Of a stretch of 29,823 nt of DNA, positions 24,245 to 29,823 are shown in pieces. Positions within the stretch are counted from its first letter, which is position 1; every line of letters begins with the position of its first letter. The notes below the pieces were generated by a model. That model did no database searches. It was not told the DNA's origin and saw only the letters and a list, made by a program, of their open reading frames with translations. Position numbers and translations under genes: made by a program. The stretch comes from JAZQNF01 sp045641505 (GTDB taxonomy: Bacteria; Bacillota; Clostridia; Lachnospirales; Bianqueaceae). The stretch spans positions 1 to 29,823 of the forward strand of contig JAZUHB010000010.1 in NCBI GenBank assembly GCA_045641505.1, read 5' to 3'.

Positions 24245-24287
24245 GGCGGTTTCGGTCACATCCGTTTGACTTTTGACCGTTTCCGCC
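24245..24287. promoter_or_regulatory. Candidate operator: imperfect 14-bp dyad between divergent genes
   Basis: GGCGGTTTCGGTCA (24245-24258) and TGACCGTTTCCGCC (24274-24287) are inverted copies except for the central TTT, which has the same orientation in both arms. The dyad covers the -35 element of the amidohydrolase promoter and the leader of the GH106 gene, so one regulator could control both directions. Confidence 0.55.
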
Positions 24288-24294
24288 GTAGTAT
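24266..24294 (+). promoter_or_regulatory. Promoter of the amidohydrolase gene
   Basis: TTGACT (24266-24271), 17-base spacer, TAGTAT (24289-24294), then GAGGA before the ATG at 24327. Confidence 0.65.
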
Positions 24295-24326
24295 TTCTAT
24301 ATCAAACTCTGAAAAGAGGAATCATC

Positions 24327-25367
24327 ATGAGTCTTTTGCAGACGACCGCGTACGATCGCGCGTTTTACGAGGAGAACCTCCGGGACTTCCTGCCGGATAC
24401 GTTCATCGACTGCCACGCCCATATCTGGCGCGACGAATTCCTGACCCGCGAGAAGGCCTTCGACGACCGGACCTGCGCCTGGACCGAGCTGGTGGCGCTG
24501 GACAACCCGATGGAGGACCTGCTCGAGACCGACCGGGAGCTGTTCCCGGGCAAGAAAGTAATTTCCGTGCTCTATCCGCAGGTGGACGCCCGCATCGACG
24601 TCGCGAAGGCGAACGGCTACGTGCTCGAAAACGCCCGGAAGTATCACTTTCCCGCGCTCTACCTCTCCCACCCGGATCAGAGTGTCGAGGAGATCGAGCA
24701 GAAGGTGAAGGAAGGCGGCTACGCGGGGCTCAAGGTCTACCTGGAGTTCGCGCCGGCCTACATTCCCACGGAAGAGATCCGCATCTATGACTTCGTCACG
24801 AAGGAGCAGCTGGCCCTGGCGGACCGTCTGGGCCTCGTGGTGCAGATCCACATCGCCCGCCCGAAGCGGCTGGCGGATCCGGTCAACTACGTGCAGCTGA
24901 CGGAGATCGAGGAAAAGTACCCGAACCTGCAGCTGATCGTCGCCCATCTGGGCCGCGCCTACGCCGACCGGGACATCGGAAACGCGCTGGAATACATGAA
25001 GCACAGCACGAAGACCGTCTGGGACTTCACCGCCAACACGAACCAGTACGTGATGGAAAAGGTGCTCGAATACTTCGGGCCCGAGCGCTTCATCTACGGC
25101 TCGGATTTCCCGATCTTCCGCATGCACGCCCGCCGTACCGTCGAGGACGGCTTCTACATCAACGAGGTGCCCGCGGGCTCCCTCGGCGACGTCTCGGTGG
25201 ATCCCCACATGCGGGAGATTCCCTATCCGGAGGCGGAGCGGATCACTTATTTCATCTACGAGGAGATGATGTCCTGCAAGCGGGCCGCGGCGAAGCTCGG
25301 GCTCAGCAAACAGGATACGGACAAGATCTTCTACGGCAATTCCGCGCGGATTTTCCACGTGGAATAA
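24327..25367 (+). CDS. Amidohydrolase-2 family TIM-barrel hydrolase, possible sugar lactonase
   Basis: 346 residues. The metal-binding motif is DCHAH (His30, His32), followed by VVQIHIARP, LIVAHLGRAY and the C-terminal FIYGSDFP Asp motif, all characteristic of Amidohydro_2 metal-dependent hydrolases. Relatives include L-fuconolactone and 2-pyrone-4,6-dicarboxylate lactonases as well as decarboxylases, so a sugar-lactone hydrolase is plausible next to the Gfo/Idh/MocA oxidoreductase. The ATG at 24327 with GAGGA is chosen; the frame is open further upstream but runs through the promoter. It is divergent from the GH106 gene and ends at a strong terminator. Confidence 0.87.
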   Translation: MSLLQTTAYDRAFYEENLRDFLPDTFIDCHAHIWRDEFLTREKAFDDRTCAWTELVALDNPMEDLLETDRELFPGKKVISVLYPQVDARIDVAKANGYVLENARKYHFPALYLSHPDQSVEEIEQKVKEGGYAGLKVYLEFAPAYIPTEEIRIYDFVTKEQLALADRLGLVVQIHIARPKRLADPVNYVQLTEIEEKYPNLQLIVAHLGRAYADRDIGNALEYMKHSTKTVWDFTANTNQYVMEKVLEYFGPERFIYGSDFPIFRMHARRTVEDGFYINEVPAGSLGDVSVDPHMREIPYPEAERITYFIYEEMMSCKRAAAKLGLSKQDTDKIFYGNSARIFHVE

Positions 25368-25384
25368 AACTTCATAAAATACCG

Positions 25385-25422
25385 AAGATCCCGCGGCGGC
25401 TTTCCGCCGCAGGATCTTTTTT
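25385..25422. terminator. Bidirectional terminator
   Basis: GATCCCGCGGCGG pairs with CCGCCGCAGGATC (one mismatch, CTTT loop) followed by six T on the plus strand. It lies between the converging amidohydrolase and the truncated paralog gene; the minus-strand T tract is weaker. Confidence 0.85.
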
Positions 25423-25424
25423 GT

Positions 25425-26423
25425 TTACAGCGTTTTGTCGGCCAGCACGCAGCTTCCGAGACCGACCTCGGCCGTGAGGACAATCCGGTCGCCCTTCTTC
25501 GGCGTCACCAGCTTTCCGAAGGCGGAAAGCCGGAAGGCCTTCGTGTACGGATGGAGCAGATACTCCGTTCCGTTCAGCGTGAGGAGCACGTTCATCAGCG
25601 CGTAGTTGGAGCGGATCCGGCCGCAGAAGCCCTTCCCGGGATCGAAGATCTGCTTCGACAGCGAGAACTCCGGGGCGGGCGCCTTGCCGTCGATCAGCTC
25701 CTGCACGGTAACTGGCAGCCAGCCGTCGGCGTAGCATTTCGCGAAGCTCACCTGACGGTCTACCTTCCAGGAGGAAGGCAGGTCGCGGAAGTGGTTGATC
25801 ACGCAGTTCTGGTCGGTGAGGTAGGCGAAGCTCTGCTCGGGATCGATCGAGCCGTCCTCCGTCCGGACCACGGTCGCGGGCAGCGTGACCATCAGCGCGT
25901 GGCCGCCGGTATCGAGGTAGCGCATGAACGCGTCGCCGGGGAGAGCCGCGGCGTAGGCCTCGAGCACGGTCTGCATCGGATTCTCGTTCAGGACCGAATT
26001 CGTCGTGTTCTTCCCGTCATAGCGGCTCCAGTCGATGCCGCCCACGGCCTTCACGCCCGTCTCCGGGTAGGGAGGCATCATGTCGACGCTGTACTGATAT
26101 TCGACCGTCGGCGAGATCAGCTGCCAGGCGTGCTTGATGGAGGTCGCGCAGGAATTGCCGGGCGCGGTGTTCCAGCCGGTGTCCTCCAACTTATAGACGC
26201 CGTTCTCATCCAGGGCTTCCTCGAAGTTCTCGAGCACGTTGCGGCAGTTGTTGTAGATCATGCCGACGTATTTCTGCCCGGGCTCATAGATCAGGGTCTT
26301 GTTGTTGAAACTGTAATCGATGCGGGGGCCGGCGGTCCATTCGACCTTGGCCATCGCCCGCATGTACTCCACGGCGACCGCGCGGAGATCCACGTAGCCG
26401 CCCATCTGGGTAACCGTCTTCAC
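25425..26423 (-). CDS. Paralog of the adjacent lipoprotein, without signal peptide; possible papain-like fold
   Basis: 332 residues from a GTG start with GGAAGGAAG eight bases upstream. It aligns with the neighbouring lipoprotein along its length from VDLRAVAVEYM onward, sharing VEWTAG, the segment PGNSCATSIKHAW (Cys92) and DTGGHALMVT (His175), and SSWKVD. The Cys-to-His spacing of 83 residues is identical in the two proteins. Cys at a helix start followed by His on a beta-strand recalls NlpC/P60 or other papain-like enzymes, but I do not recognise the family. It lacks the signal peptide and lipobox, so it may be cytosolic or start elsewhere. Co-transcribed, 21 bases after the paralog. Confidence 0.72.
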   Translation of the reverse strand: MKTVTQMGGYVDLRAVAVEYMRAMAKVEWTAGPRIDYSFNNKTLIYEPGQKYVGMIYNNCRNVLENFEEALDENGVYKLEDTGWNTAPGNSCATSIKHAWQLISPTVEYQYSVDMMPPYPETGVKAVGGIDWSRYDGKNTTNSVLNENPMQTVLEAYAAALPGDAFMRYLDTGGHALMVTLPATVVRTEDGSIDPEQSFAYLTDQNCVINHFRDLPSSWKVDRQVSFAKCYADGWLPVTVQELIDGKAPAPEFSLSKQIFDPGKGFCGRIRSNYALMNVLLTLNGTEYLLHPYTKAFRLSAFGKLVTPKKGDRIVLTAEVGLGSCVLADKTL

Positions 26424-26444
26424 TTCGGATGCTTCCTTCCGGGA

Positions 26445-27629
26445 TTATTTCGTGAACGTGAGGGTCTGGATCGCCTTGGTCTCGATGCCGGTCGCGACCG
26501 TGACCGTGAGCTCATACTCGCCGGAGCCGAGCTCTTCCAGCTTCAGATCGCCGTTCAGGGTCTTCAGGTTCGCGGTGCGGGAATAGGGGATCACCTGCGC
26601 GGAGGCCACCTCGGCCCCGTCCTTCGTGACGGTGACGGTGATCACGTTCATGCAGTAGTTGCACTTCAGGGTTCCCTTCAGCGCGCCGTCCTTCACGGCG
26701 AAGCCGCTCAGCGCGTAGGCGGGCGCCTCGGTGCGGCCCTCCAGGAGCTCCCTGCAGCTGACAGGCAGGTAGGAGCCGGCGCTGACCGCGGCGAAGGAGA
26801 TGGGATAATCGACCTTCCAGGAGGAAGGATAGTCCCGCATCGTGTTCAGCAGGTTGTTCTGTTCGGTGAAGTACAGATAGCTGTTCTCGGGATCGATGTT
26901 GCCGTCCTTGTCGCGGACGACGGCGGGAGCCTTCGTGATCATCTGCGCGTGGCCGCCGGTGTCGATGTAGCGGACCAGCGCGTCGCCGGGCAACATCAGG
27001 GCGTAGGCCTCCCACAGGACCTCGCGGGAGTTCTGGTTGAACACGGAGATCAGGGTATTGCTGCCGTCATAGTGGCTCCAGTCCAGATTGCCGATCGCCA
27101 CGACGCCGCTCTCCTCGTACCAGGGCAGCATGTCCGCGCTGTAGGAGAAGTTCACGGTGGGGCTGATCTGCTGCCAGGCGTGACGGATGGAGGTCGCGCA
27201 GGAGTTGCCGGGCGATTCGTTCCAGCTGGCCTTGGTGCCGTCGTAGATCATGTCCTCGCCCAGGATATCGTAGAACTGCTCCAGACCGGTCTGGTTGTTG
27301 TTGTAGACCATGCCCAGGTATTTCTCTCCCTGCTTGTAGATCAGGTTCGCATTGCCCTGGGTGGAATAGTCGATGGTGAAGCCGGCCGTCCACTCGATGC
27401 TGGCCATCTCCTTCATGTAATCGACGACCTTCTGACGCAGATCGATCTCGTCGGAGGTGATGTAGATCACTTCTTCTCCGCTCTCGCCGCCCTGCGCGCT
27501 CTCGGTGCTCTCCGCCGCGGATTCGGAACCGGGGACGGACTCACCCTCCTCCGGCTTGCAGCCGCCGAGGACCGCCGCCGCGAGGCAGAGGACCAGAAGG
27601 AGCGCCTGGATCTTTTTCATAGTTTTCAT
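26445..27629 (-). CDS. Lipoprotein with conserved Cys/His pair, unknown function
   Basis: 394 residues. MKTMKKIQ, a hydrophobic core and the lipobox VLGGC (Cys24) mark a lipoprotein; a Ser/Glu/Gly-rich linker runs to about residue 55. The conserved domain (about 60-330) contains PGNSCATSIRHAWQ (Cys144), NLDWSHYDGSN and DTGGHAQMIT (His227), the same features at the same spacing as the downstream paralog. The last ~80 residues are an all-beta, Ig-like tail (YELTVTVAT). A surface-exposed cysteine hydrolase acting on peptides or cell wall is possible. The start lacks a clear ribosome binding site; an ATG three codons later is an alternative. Confidence 0.78.
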   Translation of the reverse strand: MKTMKKIQALLLVLCLAAAVLGGCKPEEGESVPGSESAAESTESAQGGESGEEVIYITSDEIDLRQKVVDYMKEMASIEWTAGFTIDYSTQGNANLIYKQGEKYLGMVYNNNQTGLEQFYDILGEDMIYDGTKASWNESPGNSCATSIRHAWQQISPTVNFSYSADMLPWYEESGVVAIGNLDWSHYDGSNTLISVFNQNSREVLWEAYALMLPGDALVRYIDTGGHAQMITKAPAVVRDKDGNIDPENSYLYFTEQNNLLNTMRDYPSSWKVDYPISFAAVSAGSYLPVSCRELLEGRTEAPAYALSGFAVKDGALKGTLKCNYCMNVITVTVTKDGAEVASAQVIPYSRTANLKTLNGDLKLEELGSGEYELTVTVATGIETKAIQTLTFTK

Positions 27630-27661
27630 GCTGAATAACCGCCTTTTTACTTTAGCTAAGG

Positions 27662-27713
27662 AAGGAGAGTCTGTCTTCCGGACTTGCGTAAAGCTTTCAG
27701 ACAGACTCTCCTT
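27662..27713. terminator. 14-bp perfect hairpin between surface protein and lipoprotein genes
   Basis: AAGGAGAGTCTGTC (27662-27675) pairs with GACAGACTCTCCTT (27700-27713). It follows the surface protein stop at 27726, so it may terminate that transcript, although the minus-strand tail (CCTTAG) is not a clean T tract. Confidence 0.6.
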
Positions 27714-27725
27714 TTCAATTAGATA

Positions 27726-29823
27726 TTACGCTTCTTTTTCCTTCTTCCGCTTGAGGAACAGGATCAGGAAGATCAGGCCGGCCACGCCGACACCGCCGGC
27801 GGTGAGGCCGATGGCCAGACCCTTGCCCTTGCCTTCGCCGGTGCCGGAACCGCTCTCCTCGCCGCTTTCCTCGGGCTCGGATTCGGGTTCGGACTCAGGC
27901 TCGGACTCGATCAGGGATTCTTCGTCCACGAAGTCCTCGGGCAGCATCAGGGTGACGTCGCGGTAGCAGCAGTTCTTCAGCTGTCGGGCGAGATCGTTGG
28001 AGACGGTGGTCGCGTCAACCAGGCAGAGCTTGGAGATACCGATGGTGGCGGTCATGGAGGTGCCCATGATGCCGACGCACTGGCTGAAGTCGCCGCCGGT
28101 GACGTTCATCGTGACCTTGCGGTCGCACTCACCGGTGAAGCCGATGTTGACGCCCGCGATCACGCTGCGGAAGATACCGCCTTCGATGTTGAAGTTGACA
28201 TCGCCGCAGATCGGGACCTGACCGACCGCGCGGGAGTCGCCGTAGAGGCCGCCGATCTGGCCGCTTCTCACGGTGATGTTGACGTTGCCCTCGTGACGGC
28301 CGTTACCGCCGTTGCAGAGGCCGTAGACGTTGCCGATGGTGTTCTCATCGCCGATGTCGACCGTGATGTTCACATCGCCGGTCTTGCTGCGGCTGTTGTT
28401 CGCGCGGAACGCGCCGAGCACGGTGGGATACGCCTGGAGGTTGTCTTCCTCGTAAGGAATGAAGTTGGTGCCCCGGCCGAGGGTCAGAGGATTCAGACCC
28501 GCGCACAGGAAGTGCTCGCTGCCGGTGTCGGCCACGGAACGGACGTCGATGTCCTGCAGCACCGTCCCGGTCGGGAAGGTGACGGAGGAACGGCCGGCCA
28601 TGATGAGCTCGGCACCGTTGGTTTCTCTGTAGTCCACGCCGTCCCACACGCTGGTGTAGGTGATGGTGAGGTCAGGACGGTAGAGGGTATCGGGAACGAT
28701 CATGAAGTCGGCGGAGCTGGCACCGACGGGCTGGCAGTTGTCCTCGTTCAGCGTGTAGGGACCGCAGACGACGATGACGCCGCCGCCGGCCTTCATCAGC
28801 TTCTCCCAGGCCTGGTACAGGGCCGCGTCCTTGTAACGGGTCGGGTACTCGGCGTTGGGATCGTAGTTGCCGGTGGTGGGAGCCAGGGGGCTGTCAGCGC
28901 TGGAGCCGTCGCCGGTGGCGCCGTCCGCGATGTAGATGACGACCTTCTCGACCTCGCCCTCGGTGTAGCCCTCGGGCAGGAGCACGGTCACGGCCTCATC
29001 CGCGATCATCTTGATGCGGCGGGCACGCTCGACGGTGGTGCTGCGGCAGTCCGCGGTCACGGAGCCGGCCTTCGCGCCGCTCACGGTGGAGGAAGCCGCC
29101 ATGATGCGGCCGCAGTTCGTGAAGTCGCCGCCGGTGATATTGATCTTGACGTTCTTGGCGCTGGAGGCCAGACCCGCGTTCACGCCGACGATGTAGTCGC
29201 CGTAGGTTCCGCCGGAGAGGTTCATCGTCACGTTGCCGTTCAGCACGACCTGGTTCGCGATGCGGCTGTCGCCGTAGATGCTGCCCACGGTACCGCTCTT
29301 CACGTTGATGGTGACGTTGCCGGTATGAGTGCCGGAGCCGCCGTTGCAGAGACCGTAGATGTCGCCGATGCGGTTGCCGTCGCCGATGTTCACGGTGATG
29401 TTGATGTTGCCGCTCTTCTTACGTCCGCCGTTTGTACGGAAGGCGCCGAGAACGGTGGGATACGCGTTGCCCTTCGCCCGGTTGGGAACGAAGTTGGTGC
29501 CGGTGCTCAGGGTCAGGCTGTTGCAGCCGGCCGCGATGTAATGCTCAGCGAAATCGCCGACCGCCTTCACGGTCAGGTTCTTCAGAACCGTCGCGGAGGG
29601 GAAGGTGATGTGGGCGCGCTCGTCGAGGATCAGAGCCGCGTTCGCGGTCTTCCGGTAGTCCACGCCGCCGTACACACTGGTAAAGGTGATGGTGACGTCG
29701 GAACGGCAGAGGTCGTTCGGGAAGATGAAGTCAGCGGAGCTGGCGCCGATGGGCTGGCAGTTGCTGTCGTTCAGCGTGTAGGGACCGCAGATGACGATGG
29801 TGCCGCCGCCGCTCCTGAGGAGC
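27726..29823 (-). CDS. Large repetitive beta-helix-like surface protein (5' end beyond window)
   Basis: About 699 residues are visible; the frame is open to the right edge, so the N-terminus is missing. Two tandem copies of a unit of roughly 340 residues each begin with a GGG..V.CGPYTL segment and contain TFTSVYGGVDY / TYTSVWDGVDY, TNFVPN / TNFIPY and YPTVLGAFR. Inside each unit, short Gly/Asn/Val-rich rungs (GNVTINVKSGTVGSIYG) suggest a right-handed beta-solenoid, also hinted at by ADGATGDGSSADSPL. The C-terminus has a Glu/Ser/Pro spacer (SEPESEPESEPEE), a Gly-rich transmembrane helix and the charged tail LKRKKEKEA. No LPxTG motif is present, so it is held by the membrane helix rather than sortase. 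Confidence 0.85.
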   Translation of the reverse strand, partial: LLRSGGGTIVICGPYTLNDSNCQPIGASSADFIFPNDLCRSDVTITFTSVYGGVDYRKTANAALILDERAHITFPSATVLKNLTVKAVGDFAEHYIAAGCNSLTLSTGTNFVPNRAKGNAYPTVLGAFRTNGGRKKSGNINITVNIGDGNRIGDIYGLCNGGSGTHTGNVTINVKSGTVGSIYGDSRIANQVVLNGNVTMNLSGGTYGDYIVGVNAGLASSAKNVKINITGGDFTNCGRIMAASSTVSGAKAGSVTADCRSTTVERARRIKMIADEAVTVLLPEGYTEGEVEKVVIYIADGATGDGSSADSPLAPTTGNYDPNAEYPTRYKDAALYQAWEKLMKAGGGVIVVCGPYTLNEDNCQPVGASSADFMIVPDTLYRPDLTITYTSVWDGVDYRETNGAELIMAGRSSVTFPTGTVLQDIDVRSVADTGSEHFLCAGLNPLTLGRGTNFIPYEEDNLQAYPTVLGAFRANNSRSKTGDVNITVDIGDENTIGNVYGLCNGGNGRHEGNVNITVRSGQIGGLYGDSRAVGQVPICGDVNFNIEGGIFRSVIAGVNIGFTGECDRKVTMNVTGGDFSQCVGIMGTSMTATIGISKLCLVDATTVSNDLARQLKNCCYRDVTLMLPEDFVDEESLIESEPESEPESEPEESGEESGSGTGEGKGKGLAIGLTAGGVGVAGLIFLILFLKRKKEKEA

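Noticed and set aside
19533..24269. Very long plus-strand open frame (about 1578 codons) opposite the kinase and GH106 genes
   Set aside because: It is antisense to two well-supported enzymes, has Arg/Ala/Glu/Asp-rich low-complexity composition, and runs open only because of the G+C-rich codon pattern of the real genes.
27726..27860. LPxTG sortase signal in the surface protein
   Set aside because: The segment before the transmembrane helix is Gly/Ser/Glu-rich with no LPxTG-like pentapeptide.

Overview
The window looks like the chromosome of an anaerobic, high-GC Clostridia-type Firmicute, probably from the gut. This is inferred from strong AGGAGG-type ribosome binding sites, consensus TTGACA/TATAAT-like promoters, Lpl-type sugar ABC transporters with a lipoprotein binding protein, GH31 and GH106 glycosidases, and a surface protein with a membrane-anchored tail. 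No species can be named from sequence alone. Both window edges cut genes.

Layout. (1) Bases 1-2804: a truncated SpoU/TrmH RNA methyltransferase translationally coupled to an SPFH/slipin-like gene (minus strand), a roughly 550-bp gap with two divergent promoters and a tRNA-like hairpin segment, and a small SGNH esterase (plus). (2) 2877-5641: a two-gene TldD/TldE peptidase operon (plus). (3) 5642-6615: a visibly A+T-rich island (minus) with a consensus promoter, a small ORF of unknown function and a coupled putative lipoprotein. (4) 6616-8652: a GH31 glycosidase with its own promoter. (5) 8653-9321: a gene-free stretch with three inverted-repeat modules of identical 36-bp span, a perfect 16-bp palindrome and a strong terminator.

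(6) 9322-21059: an eleven-gene minus-strand operon running from a consensus promoter at 21031-21059 to the terminator at 9223-9263. In transcription order it encodes an FGGY sugar kinase, two ABC permeases, a solute-binding lipoprotein, an L-fucose isomerase-like enzyme, a Gfo/Idh/MocA oxidoreductase, a YjbQ/UPF0047 protein, an aldose-epimerase-like protein, a divergent triosephosphate isomerase, an SGNH hydrolase and a YitT-like membrane protein. Just upstream are a large GH106-like glycosidase (minus) and a divergent amidohydrolase-2 family hydrolase/lactonase (plus), with an imperfect 14-bp dyad between them. Together these read as a sugar uptake and catabolism locus, plausibly for a deoxysugar or rare sugar released from a plant polysaccharide. 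No aldolase and no dedicated regulator lie in the window, and the substrate is unresolved.

(7) 25425-29823: tandem paralogous proteins of unknown function that share an invariant Cys/His pair 83 residues apart (one a lipoprotein, one without a signal peptide), then the C-terminal part of a large repetitive, probably beta-helical surface protein anchored by a transmembrane tail.
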